In this document: one piece after another, positions 24,937-31,510 of the stretch
Numbering within the stretch: position 1 is the stretch's first letter
How the letters are laid out: each line of letters begins with the position of its first letter
Virus record (IMG/VR): IMGVR_UViG_3300021371_000067
Span: 1-31,510 of that record
Strand: one strand, 5' to 3'
Source of the DNA: a virus
DNA: 31,510 bases
Notes under the pieces: generated by a model
What the model saw: only the letters and a program-made list of their open reading frames with translations
Database searches by the model: none
Told to the model about the DNA's origin: nothing
Program-made: the position numbers and the translations under genes

Positions 24937-25394
24937 AATTTAGCTATGTAAGTTTCACTATCTTTTAAGAAGCCGAGTCTACTGTAAAGACTCTTGACTT
25001 TATCTTTATTAGGTGATTTTTCGGAGCAACCCATCTGTATGAACTCAAACCCATTGTCTCTAGCAAATTTTATTGCTGTAGCCAAAAGCTTATAACCTGC
25101 CCTAGGATTGGAAGACAACCAAATGTACTCAGAGAACATCTCTACTCCATGTCTGGGATCCTTGTTCTTCAAAAAAATTATAGCCGCATCATAACTACCT
25201 GAATTGTTCATGTTGGCCCACACAAAAACTTTTGAGGTTAGAACCCGACTGTGGCCAAAAGCCTTCTTTATAGAGTCCACCCCATTCGGCAACAGGTAAT
25301 GATAGTTTTTGTCTTCACCCTCCAAGTCAAGAGCTTTCGTCAGGTCGTCCACAGCCTGACAAAAGTCCTCCCCGTTAGCTAGCCTTTTTATCAC
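24933..25394 (-). CDS. GNAT-family N-acetyltransferase
   Basis: The 153-aa protein has a GNAT layout. The N-terminal half is helical with a beta strand near residue 70 (DAAIIFLKN). Then comes the core beta4-alpha3 unit with the acetyl-CoA loop (SEYIWLSSNPRAGYKLLATA; Arg-x-Gly in place of the usual Gln/Arg-x-x-Gly-x-Gly/Ala), then beta5 (FEFIQMGCSEKS) and the closing YSRLGFLKDSETYIAKL typical of GNAT ends. It would transfer acetyl from acetyl-CoA to an amine of unknown identity. The start is GTG at 25394, overlapping the previous stop as GTGA. It sits in the recombination/glycosyltransferase operon; phage GNATs often modify structural or host proteins or polysaccharide precursors. Confidence 0.7.
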   Translation of the reverse strand: MIKRLANGEDFCQAVDDLTKALDLEGEDKNYHYLLPNGVDSIKKAFGHSRVLTSKVFVWANMNNSGSYDAAIIFLKNKDPRHGVEMFSEYIWLSSNPRAGYKLLATAIKFARDNGFEFIQMGCSEKSPNKDKVKSLYSRLGFLKDSETYIAKL

Positions 25395-26191
25395 TTTGCT
25401 ATGACTGCAATAAGCTTCCTAACCTCTTTCACAGGAATATCGTTAAAGGAACCCCAATCTTTTACGTCCTCATTAACATACTTCTCTTCTTTCCAAAGGA
25501 TCCGTAGTAAATCTTTAAACCCATCGAAATTGGTCACCTCATGCTTATCCCTAAGATATTTCTCTAGTAAACCCTTGGGTGTTGTAGTCGCTGCTGAGAC
25601 AGTAAAGCTTGAGTCGCTTGAGCTTTGTATAACCTTAGATCCCTTAGACTTGTCTATTTCGTCAGCGCCAACGATATGAATGTTAAGGAAGTTCCTCACA
25701 CACCTGACAAAAGCCCTGTTACATGCGATGGTCTCAAGGAATTTGGACGCAAAAGAATCTGTGTTGTCCAGACTTGCATTCGCCACGTCTGTATAAGTTG
25801 TCGCACATGACTCATAATTCCCATCCCATTCAATTGTGCATTTGGCTGTTACGTAACCATCTGAGATATTCTCTACCTCAAAATCCACAGAACTGTAACC
25901 TCTCATCTTAGCCAATTCTTTTATGCCACCAAGCATAATCAATAACTGGTTATCTCTCAAACCTTCTGTAGAGTCAGGAACAGTTTTGTTTCTAGTTGTA
26001 AACCAGTCTCTATTAGGGTAAAGGAAGTCAGGTTTTATCATAGACCTCCAATCAATAGACCCATCCTCATTAAACACATAATCTTGGTTCTTCAGCAAGC
26101 CGTGATTGTCTCTCTGGTAAATATCCGGTCCAAAAACCTTCTTCGCAGCAGCTTTCTTAACTACCTTTTTCGCTGTTTTCTTTTTGCTCAT
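25391..26191 (-). CDS. Rad52/ERF-like single-strand annealing protein, putative
   Basis: A 266-aa protein. The N-terminus is a lysine/alanine tail (MSKKKTAKKVVKKAAAKK) like histone H1-type DNA-binding tails. The core (about 75-175) follows the Rad52-fold order helix-beta-beta-beta-helix: LRDNQLLIMLGGIKELAKM, then VDFEVENI, YVTAKCTIEW, ATTYTDVANAS, and a helix FLETIACNRAFVRCVRNFLN that resembles the AETRAxNRALR signature helix of Rad52/ERF-type annealing proteins. A helical C-terminal domain (about 205-266) follows a Ser/Thr linker. Such proteins anneal complementary ssDNA during phage recombination. The call is by pattern only. It overlaps the upstream gene by 35 nt, and a Whirly-like ssDNA-binding gene opens the same operon. 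Confidence 0.5.
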   Translation of the reverse strand: MSKKKTAKKVVKKAAAKKVFGPDIYQRDNHGLLKNQDYVFNEDGSIDWRSMIKPDFLYPNRDWFTTRNKTVPDSTEGLRDNQLLIMLGGIKELAKMRGYSSVDFEVENISDGYVTAKCTIEWDGNYESCATTYTDVANASLDNTDSFASKFLETIACNRAFVRCVRNFLNIHIVGADEIDKSKGSKVIQSSSDSSFTVSAATTTPKGLLEKYLRDKHEVTNFDGFKDLLRILWKEEKYVNEDVKDWGSFNDIPVKEVRKLIAVIAK

Positions 26192-27305
26192 AAATGTAAA
26201 AATGGTCTAGTTCGTCCCAATATTCTGGAGTATCCAACACATTGTTATCGTTGTCAAGACCTTTCTTGTAGTGAGCATAGCTAAGATATTTTTTATCCGC
26301 CTCAAGAATATATTTGTTCGTCGAAAACTTGCAAGAATCAGGAATCTCTATCCTCTCGGCCTCTTCATATCTAGGGTGGACTTCTACATCGAAGTACTTG
26401 TTACGCAACGGTCCTAAATCACTATCCTTGTTTGCTAGAAGAACCAACCTTATATTCCAAGAAGACAGTATATCAAAATACTCCTTAGGAATATCTTCTG
26501 TATCACTGTCTAAAGCAAACATTAGAGTTTTTACGTTTTCTTTAAACATTTTTAAAATATCTGGCTGTATTAAACCTTCGGAAATTATTGTCACACGGTG
26601 ATTCAAACAGTAGTACATAAAAGCCTCTTCTTCAAACCCATAATCCGCCCTCAGGTATATTTCTTTTGGTAAACCCTCAATAATTTCAGTTGGAACAACC
26701 TCTATTATTTTTTGATTATAGTGAACTCCCACATGAAGCGTGGTTATGTTTGAAGGTACCTTGCCGCCGAGCAGTTTAATAACCGAATTAGCGACTTTTT
26801 CTGGCTTGATTTTATTGATACTGTCTTTTGGATCACGATCAGAATAACATGGTTTTACATCCCAATCAGGCTCTAGACAAACACACTGTTGTTTTTTAGA
26901 CCAATAGGGTTTTGTTACATTGGCATAGCTATTTCCAAACAGACTCACAGTTTTTACACCTATAGAGCTTGCATACTGGGCCAAATAGTCGTCAGACCCT
27001 AGATACAGCATAGATTTAGATATCAAGTAAGAAATGTTCTTGAAGTTACTAGTTATGTGTTTGTTCACGCCTAGTATAGGCTTATCTCCACCCACCTGCA
27101 AAACTTTTATGTTTTTCTCCTGAAGGAACTTCACAAGTAAACTAAAAACCAAAGGGTAATTCCTGTAAGACTTTGAAGCAACTGATGTGTCCCCATTAAT
27201 AATGATATAATTATCAAAATCAATCGGAAAAAAATGTGGAACTACTACAGGTCTACCTATTTTAACACCCAAGTTTTTTGCATACTCTTCTACTAAATGA
27301 GACAT
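26157..27305 (-). CDS. C-terminal half of a GT9 glycosyltransferase fused to an unknown domain
   Basis: The 382-aa protein begins MSHLVEEYAKNLGV, a motif normally found inside heptosyltransferase-type GT9 enzymes (HLVERY-like). It continues with the GT9 C-terminal Rossmann half to about residue 180: FDNYIIINGDTSVASKSYRN, VLQVGGDKP, GSDDYLAQYASSIGVKTVSL, a cysteine pair region (Cys141, Cys143, Cys153) and IKPEKVANSVIKLL. The catalytic-region pattern nDSG...H of GT9 reads SDDY...Q here. Residues about 185-382 (LHVGVHYNQKIIEVVPTEII onward) match nothing I know. The N-terminal Rossmann half is at the end of the upstream protein; the two genes join by a TAATG overlap. They probably form one split enzyme acting on a nucleotide-sugar and glycan acceptor; the substrate is unknown. 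Confidence 0.65.
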   Translation of the reverse strand: MSHLVEEYAKNLGVKIGRPVVVPHFFPIDFDNYIIINGDTSVASKSYRNYPLVFSLLVKFLQEKNIKVLQVGGDKPILGVNKHITSNFKNISYLISKSMLYLGSDDYLAQYASSIGVKTVSLFGNSYANVTKPYWSKKQQCVCLEPDWDVKPCYSDRDPKDSINKIKPEKVANSVIKLLGGKVPSNITTLHVGVHYNQKIIEVVPTEIIEGLPKEIYLRADYGFEEEAFMYYCLNHRVTIISEGLIQPDILKMFKENVKTLMFALDSDTEDIPKEYFDILSSWNIRLVLLANKDSDLGPLRNKYFDVEVHPRYEEAERIEIPDSCKFSTNKYILEADKKYLSYAHYKKGLDNDNNVLDTPEYWDELDHFYIYEQKENSEKGS

Positions 27306-29191
27306 TACCTTAAAGAAAATTGATTTTTACTTAACCCGTTATGGATATAACAAGGATTTTTTTGGGTTGTTATATTGGGATAAAACACCATGTCAAATAA
27401 ACCTTTTTCTGACCCTCTGCCCTCTAGAGCAAATGTATTTTCCAACTGCTGCGTATAAGGAAGGAGTTTATGAAGATTTTGGTTGTCTTCAATAAATTCA
27501 AAATACTCAACCTTTGTGAAAACGTATATGTTGTAATCCTTGTAGTTGTTTTTTAACTGCTTAAGTAGAGAATTTACCAATAGCACATCTGTCTCTGACT
27601 CCGGTATAATAACGGCAATCCTGCTACCCTCGTCATCACTTAGCAAATCCCCTAAACTAGGTTTACTACTCTGGGTGTTGTGGTTCTGAGCGACTCTTTT
27701 AAAGTGAGTTACTAGATCATCAGACTTCATACCTTTCGCCAGTTTATCTTTCCAGTGCTTAAACCCTTTACTGTTTCTATCCACATCTTCATCCACAACA
27801 TTCTTATAAAGGTCAATTATAAACTCATCTGAATTCAAACCTTCTGGAGGGCTGTAATCGGCATTCATGAGTTTTTTAGTAGTGTCGTAATCGTAGTCAA
27901 CTTCGGGCATGTTATCTATAATAGACTCCAACTGTTTACCGATTACTTCAACAGAAAAATTATCAACAACCCACTGTCGAGACTTTTTACCCATTTCCAA
28001 CTTATCCTTTTCTGACATGTTGTAAACATGACTAAGCATAGTAGAAATATGCTTCGGGTCTGTACTAGCTTTGATAAACTGAGTCCCCGGCTCCCTATAC
28101 TCATTCCAGTTCAAAGGGAAGCCCCCACTTTCCTCAGAGCAACTATCTTCACCGCAAGAATAATTGGTGACTAACGTAACAAGTTCTGTAAGTTTGGCCT
28201 CTTGAATAGGTATCTCTTGACCACCACTTGTAAAAGGGTGACAGTAAACGTCCATCAGGTTGTAAATCTCATTTAACTGCTGTTCAGTAACACCCTTTTT
28301 AGTATTTGTCGTATTTACTGTTTTTTTCGACCCGCAAGACGGACAATCAGTCTGCTGACCTTTAAAGGGACTGATATAATAAGTACCACAAGACTCACAC
28401 ACGTAAGTAGTTAGAACATCTATACTAGCTATACCCTTCTCATCTATTAATTTTTTAATGTCCCAACCTTCTCCCCAGTGAGTATGCAAGAGTAATTTAG
28501 CTTTTGAATCTGGATTTTCATCTTTAAACTGCCTAAAGGCTTCAAGTAGGTTAGGGACAGACTTCCTCAACTGATTTCGGAAGACAAAACCAATAATAAA
28601 CTCGTCATTTAGTCTATGGTGGTCCCTAAGCTCCGCCCTATCTTCATCTGGTATTCTGTAGAAGTTTTTAGTATCAAGAGACCCTCTTAGTGTTTTAACA
28701 TGGTTGTAACCCATTTCATTCATAGCTCTCTCTGCGAAACTAGCCCAGACAAAGTAGTTTTTTATCTTTGGGGCGTACTCTACAGCCTGAGGTAAGATTG
28801 GAAGACTATCTAGTGTTGTCCACACCATGCAATTAACCTTATTCCACCAAGGTTTTTGATGAAAATTATTAAAGGCCCAGATGTCCTCTATGCCAATATA
28901 AACGTCAGGTTTGAACTCCTCCACAGCTTTATCGACTAAACTAAAACCATAGCCCTCTGCCCTCCTTGATTTAGCATCTAAAGCAGCTAAGCTTTGAGAA
29001 CTAGGGTTAGCACCTCTACACTCCCAAGGCACTAGCTTGGTCCTAGGCTCCCCCCACTGCAAACCATTAGCTAACTCAAACAATTCATACTTCCCAGTAT
29101 CGTATAGATACCTAAGTATATTTTTTTTGTTTTTACCGAACCCGGTAAAAGCTTTGCAAAAATTAGAATGAATTAATACCTTCTTTTTCAT
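27305..29191 (-). CDS. GT4-type glycosyltransferase with zinc ribbon, DUF4214 and N-terminal GT9 half
   Basis: A 628-aa mosaic. Residues 1-425 form a GT-B glycosyltransferase of GT4 type: KKVLIHSNFCKAFTGFGK, then the second Rossmann half from 196 (FIIGFVFRNQLRKSVPNLLE) and the donor-binding loop SGGQEIPIQEAK with Glu331 kept as the second Glu of E-x7-E while the first position is Gly323. A zinc ribbon interrupts it (Cys265, Cys268, Cys283, Cys286). Residues about 452-503 match DUF4214 (FIIDLYKNVVDEDVDR, GFKHWKDKLAKGM). Residues about 523-620 look like the first Rossmann half of a GT9 enzyme (RIAVIIPESETDVLLVNSLL). It likely glycosylates a host-surface or virion component. ATGA overlap upstream and TAATG downstream. 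Confidence 0.75.
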   Translation of the reverse strand: MKKKVLIHSNFCKAFTGFGKNKKNILRYLYDTGKYELFELANGLQWGEPRTKLVPWECRGANPSSQSLAALDAKSRRAEGYGFSLVDKAVEEFKPDVYIGIEDIWAFNNFHQKPWWNKVNCMVWTTLDSLPILPQAVEYAPKIKNYFVWASFAERAMNEMGYNHVKTLRGSLDTKNFYRIPDEDRAELRDHHRLNDEFIIGFVFRNQLRKSVPNLLEAFRQFKDENPDSKAKLLLHTHWGEGWDIKKLIDEKGIASIDVLTTYVCESCGTYYISPFKGQQTDCPSCGSKKTVNTTNTKKGVTEQQLNEIYNLMDVYCHPFTSGGQEIPIQEAKLTELVTLVTNYSCGEDSCSEESGGFPLNWNEYREPGTQFIKASTDPKHISTMLSHVYNMSEKDKLEMGKKSRQWVVDNFSVEVIGKQLESIIDNMPEVDYDYDTTKKLMNADYSPPEGLNSDEFIIDLYKNVVDEDVDRNSKGFKHWKDKLAKGMKSDDLVTHFKRVAQNHNTQSSKPSLGDLLSDDEGSRIAVIIPESETDVLLVNSLLKQLKNNYKDYNIYVFTKVEYFEFIEDNQNLHKLLPYTQQLENTFALEGRGSEKGLFDMVFYPNITTQKNPCYIHNGLSKNQFSLR

Positions 29192-29673
29192 GAACGAGAC
29201 TTTAATTCTTCATTCTTATTGAAACGATAAGCGTATAACTCCTGAAGAGAGAACCTGAAAAACTCTAGCAGACAATAAGCTTCTGACATTTCGACACCAA
29301 TTCCAAACTTATTAGTAGAGTTTCTTACGATACCGAACGAAAAAGCATTAGGTCTTCCATCCCTCTTCCAAGGCTTAAAAGATATTTGTGTCTTATTATC
29401 CTCAAAAGAATGGTACGCCGAAAACTCTGTATAGTTTTCTATGGCGTTTATCAAACCACCTATTTCCACCTCATTAAGTTTTATAGACACAGAAGTTTCT
29501 GGATTCTTAGCGTTCTTAGCGAAAGACCCAGTCCTCTTTGACTGGTCCCAAGAATACTGCCTGACAGCCCTTACATACACACAAGGTTCTCCTGTCTGTA
29601 CAACACTCCCAAGGTCACAACTAAAAGCGCACCCTGTGTTTCTAGGGTTGGGTTTATAGAGCTTTACAATCAT
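29188..29673 (-). CDS. Whirly-like single-stranded DNA-binding protein
   Basis: The 161-aa protein follows the Whirly/PC4-like fold in order: beta strands in the first 45 residues (TGCAFSCDLGSVVQ; CVYVRAVRQYSWDQSKRTGS), the helix-initiating segment SIKLNEVEIGGLINAIENY, an acidic/aromatic strand (EFSAYHSFED), TQISFKPW, NAFSFGIVRN, and a final FGIGVEMSEAYCLLEFFRFS helix. Plant Whirly proteins share this spacing, including YDW/YSWD, a Ser-Ile-x-Pro-type SIKP/SFKP strand and the end helix. They bind ssDNA without sequence preference. It is the first gene of an operon that also holds a Rad52-like protein, fitting a replication or recombination role. Fold assigned by eye; no conserved catalytic residue is expected. 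Confidence 0.6.
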   Translation of the reverse strand: MIVKLYKPNPRNTGCAFSCDLGSVVQTGEPCVYVRAVRQYSWDQSKRTGSFAKNAKNPETSVSIKLNEVEIGGLINAIENYTEFSAYHSFEDNKTQISFKPWKRDGRPNAFSFGIVRNSTNKFGIGVEMSEAYCLLEFFRFSLQELYAYRFNKNEELKSRS

Positions 29674-29728
29674 ACAAGATAATATGTATTACGGGGACTA
29701 ATTCTAAATTTTTAGTGTATATATGGGT
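29674..29728. promoter_or_regulatory. Divergent promoter region with GTGTAT motif
   Basis: A 49-55 nt AT-rich gap between divergent genes. On the plus strand GTGTAT (29715-29720) is 8 nt before the ATG at 29729, matching the distance seen at three other starts. The minus side shows TATTATC shortly before the ATG at 29673 but no GTGTA hexamer. Confidence 0.5.
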
Positions 29729-29908
29729 ATGGACAATTTTGATATCGACCCCGACATGGTAAAGAGTATTAGAGAAAAATTCGGCATAAGTAAAGACACC
29801 TTTAGGCAAAGAGCAGACTTTATGGTCAAGTCCAAGAAAAACAAGGAGGATGTAGAAAAACTACTCCAATTAATAAAGCAGCTGAGAGATGAAGAGTCTA
29901 GCTGTTAG
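29729..29908 (+). CDS. Small helical protein (59 aa)
   Basis: A short charged helical protein, MDNFDIDPDMVKSIREKFGI onward, with many Lys/Glu/Asp pairs and a SKDTFRQRADFMVKSKK segment. A second in-frame ATG two codons upstream (29723) would give 61 aa; the later start is preferred because the GTGTAT motif then lies 8 nt away, as for the other motif-bearing genes. The middle (SIREKFGISKDTFRQRADF) may form a helix-turn-helix-like pair of helices, but this is weak. Ends 11 nt inside the convergent kinase-like gene. Function unknown. Confidence 0.5.
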   Translation: MDNFDIDPDMVKSIREKFGISKDTFRQRADFMVKSKKNKEDVEKLLQLIKQLRDEESSC

Positions 29909-30968
29909 GACCATCTTCTAGCACAGGCTCTGTGATATTCTTCCTGATAAACTCCCTGTTCTCTTTAAAAGCAGGTATTTTACACATCCTCTCGTAAGAG
30001 AGAGAAAACTCGTCAATAATCCTGACTATTTCATAGACCCTTTGGGACTCATAAAGGTACACTTCCTTAAGGTACCTGATCAAATAAGAGATACATTTTT
30101 TTCTTAACTCTACTTCATAGAAAAGATCGTAAAGAGGCTTGTCGTAATTCACCCCCAAGCTACTGCAGAATTTTTTCACAACATCTATCTCCACCAGAGG
30201 GCTAAGGCCAAAGGAAAGGGTTATATCTGAAATGTCCGAAAACACATGGCCTTTACACAGGTTTCTAAGATCATCAAATTGAACCCCTTCTCTACTAACG
30301 AACACATTGCTAGGTGTTGCGCCACCTAATATCAGCCCTGTTTTTACGTCTGGGAGTTTTGATTTTAGGGAGTTGATCTCTTTTTTTAAGCAGGAAATCA
30401 ACTTTTCTATCTTGGAGAAGTCTGAGTTTGCATCTATGGCTTTAATCTGCTCGTCACCAAATATGTCCCTCATATTATTATCCTTGACGAACTGATTGTT
30501 TAAACCTTTGTAAGTTAACCTTCCTACACTCTGCCCATGCAAGTTCTTGTAAGCTTCTAAGAATGAATCTATCTCTGTGGAGATATGTGAACGGCCAACC
30601 TCCATTATAGGCTCGCCGTTATGGAATTTACACAATAGGTAAAGTATCTTCTCTCCAACCTCTACAACACCCCCGTCTATGTACTCAGGTGTGTTTGGTG
30701 TGTTCAGTCTCTTAGAGTTCTGGGTTTCTTTTAAAAGGTTTTTGTTATCATAATCATAGGAAAACTTCAGAGATAGCGCCCCACCCTTTGTAAAGATGCG
30801 GTACATATCGTAATCTTCTGAAGAATCTATCGAGTCCAACCTAGTGATATCTACGCTGACGTTAGAGTTAGAAAGGATCCTATTGATAAACTCCATTTCT
30901 ACGTTAGATGGTTGGCTTGGTATAGGCATTGTATACAACCTACCATTATATATAGAGCTAATCTTCAT
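29898..30968 (-). CDS. Aminoglycoside-phosphotransferase-like protein with degenerate catalytic loop
   Basis: The 356-aa protein has an APH/choline-kinase-like layout. The N-lobe carries YRIFTKGGALSLKFSYD (a Lys in the beta3-like strand), a Glu in NLLKETQNSKRL (salt-bridge candidate), a PEYIDGG hinge and LYLLCKFHNGEPI (hinge/ATP-loop region). The catalytic stretch lies near 215-235: LILGGATPSNVFVSREGVQF aligns with the HGDxHxxN loop, but the His and catalytic Asp are Leu and Gly while the Asn is kept; the following DFG-like position reads FDDL. If the alignment is right, this is a catalytically weakened or repurposed kinase-fold protein. Role unknown; a modified kinase or a binding pseudokinase are both possible. 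Confidence 0.5.
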   Translation of the reverse strand: MKISSIYNGRLYTMPIPSQPSNVEMEFINRILSNSNVSVDITRLDSIDSSEDYDMYRIFTKGGALSLKFSYDYDNKNLLKETQNSKRLNTPNTPEYIDGGVVEVGEKILYLLCKFHNGEPIMEVGRSHISTEIDSFLEAYKNLHGQSVGRLTYKGLNNQFVKDNNMRDIFGDEQIKAIDANSDFSKIEKLISCLKKEINSLKSKLPDVKTGLILGGATPSNVFVSREGVQFDDLRNLCKGHVFSDISDITLSFGLSPLVEIDVVKKFCSSLGVNYDKPLYDLFYEVELRKKCISYLIRYLKEVYLYESQRVYEIVRIIDEFSLSYERMCKIPAFKENREFIRKNITEPVLEDGPNS

Positions 30969-30984
30969 ATCTTATGATAAAGAA

Positions 30985-31012
30985 ATCCCGCCCCCTTTCA
31001 AAGGGACGGGAT
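30985..31012. terminator. GC-rich hairpin between two minus-strand genes
   Basis: ATCCCG at 30985-30990 pairs with CGGGAT at 31007-31012; inside, CCC(TTT)C(AAA)GGG continues the stem with a tiny loop. On the minus strand it is followed by TTTCTTT, typical of a weak intrinsic terminator for the 71-aa gene. It ends about 17 nt before the ATG at 30968, so it could alternatively act in the leader of that gene. Confidence 0.65.
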
Positions 31013-31037
31013 AACACGAACACAACGATAATATAGG

Positions 31038-31253
31038 CTAAGAAATGCGACCGAAAATTCTAGACCCTGAACGGACCCCTGTGATACTCGTTTTAGAGAA
31101 TCGACGGGTTCGATTGTAGTTGCGGTCATACACTACAATAGTTTTATCTGTTTCAGATTGAAGCTGAGCGTTAAGTGATTCGCCCTGCTTGGTGTAAAGA
31201 CCAAAGAAGCGACCTTTGGAATTTCTGATTGCTTTTAATACTGTCTTACTCAT
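31038..31253 (-). CDS. Small basic phage protein (71 aa)
   Basis: A basic protein (MSKTVLKAIRNSKGRFFGLY onward) with an SH3/beta-barrel-like pattern: strands at SKGRFFGLYTKQG, ESLNAQLQSE, KTIVVYDRNYN, RRFSKTSITGVRSG. It resembles small proteins scattered through phage genomes whose function I cannot name; the positive charge would suit nucleic acid contact. No membrane segment. It is 10 nt after the stop of the Clp-like gene and is followed by a hairpin. Confidence 0.65.
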   Translation of the reverse strand: MSKTVLKAIRNSKGRFFGLYTKQGESLNAQLQSETDKTIVVYDRNYNRTRRFSKTSITGVRSGSRIFGRIS

Positions 31254-31263
31254 CTAGTTTAGA

Positions 31264-31510
31264 TTAGTATACTTTGATATCTTTGTCAACAACTTTTAAT
31301 GATATTTTTTCCACATTTTTATTTTCTATCACAAACCTAGCTATCGGAGTCTGTAAAAGTTTCTTTACAATGACTTTTACATTCCTAGCATGTAATTTTT
31401 CAGTTTTTATTTTATTTAAAATAAATTTATTGACTGTCTTCCGTGTCTTCAACGAGATGTTCTTTTCTCTAAGTCTATCCGCTATGAATGAAATCTCCTT
31501 GCCCACTATA
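31264..31510 (-). CDS. Clp-type AAA+ ATPase, C-terminal fragment (5' end outside window)
   Basis: The visible 82 codons run off the right edge. A GTG at 31506 is in frame, but the reading continues upstream (Ile then Val) and looks like the interior of a longer protein. The sequence fits the D2-small domain of ClpA/ClpB-like ATPases: IVGKEISFIADRLREKNISL corresponds to the I-V-x-K-x-I-x-x-L-x-x-K-x-V-x-L helix, and HARNVKVIVKKLLQTPIARF corresponds to the GARPLxRxIQxxIxxPLAxxI segment, with Ala-Arg and Pro-Ile/Leu-Ala kept. Family role: ATP-driven unfolding of protein substrates, with a protease partner or alone. Only the end is visible, so ClpA, ClpB or ClpC cannot be told apart. Confidence 0.65.
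   Translation of the reverse strand, partial: IVGKEISFIADRLREKNISLKTRKTVNKFILNKIKTEKLHARNVKVIVKKLLQTPIARFVIENKNVEKISLKVVDKDIKVY

Overview
The window reads as part of a tailed double-stranded DNA phage genome (or prophage) with a lambda-type, siphovirus-like tail tip. It is AT-rich by eye and densely packed, with ATGA, GTGA and TAATG junctions and no stretch over about 100 bases without a gene. I see no tRNA, rRNA, CRISPR array, transposase or integrase. The giant fibre uses cassette repeats typical of marine and environmental phages. One gene encodes a secreted protein with a signal peptide and a PEP-CTERM-like tail, which suggests a Gram-negative host with an exosortase system. Verrucomicrobiota is a reasonable guess but is not shown by the sequence.

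Tail operon (21069 down to 1, minus strand). It runs in lambda order: an L-like tail-tip protein with four Fe-S-type cysteines and a fused LamG-like domain; a K-like protein reduced to its JAMM protease half; tail assembly protein I; the tail-tip/host-specificity protein J (1477 aa); a 3682-aa fibre with 16 'NVGIGT' cassettes, YadA-head-like repeats and a non-S74 C-terminus; a small unknown protein; then three tandem proteins sharing the N-terminal motif 'PKIVTDGLVLCLD'. Two of these have LamG-like lectin domains and the last is cut by the window edge. The module builds the tail tip and then a large set of glycan-binding adhesins.

Central block (21.1-24.6 kb). A plus-strand cluster of four small genes ends with a lipoprotein gene embedded out of frame in its neighbour, an Rz/Rz1-like layout, followed by a bidirectional terminator. 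Convergent to it is a minus-strand operon of an extremely acidic protein, a one-helix membrane peptide and the PEP-CTERM-like protein. A LydA-type holin is divergent from the acidic gene. Lysis and envelope functions seem concentrated here.

Right block (24.6-31.5 kb). A minus-strand operon encodes a Whirly-like ssDNA-binding protein, a GT4 glycosyltransferase with a zinc ribbon and DUF4214 whose C-terminus carries the first half of a GT9 fold, a second protein that starts with the other GT9 half, a Rad52/ERF-like annealing protein, a GNAT acetyltransferase and two small proteins. Further right are a small plus-strand gene, an aminoglycoside-phosphotransferase-like protein with a degenerate catalytic loop, a small basic protein and the C-terminal end of a Clp-type AAA+ ATPase.

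Four independent transcription-unit starts share a GTGTAA/GTGTAT motif 6-10 nt before the ATG, a candidate phage-specific promoter. All family assignments come from reading motifs by eye; no database search was run.
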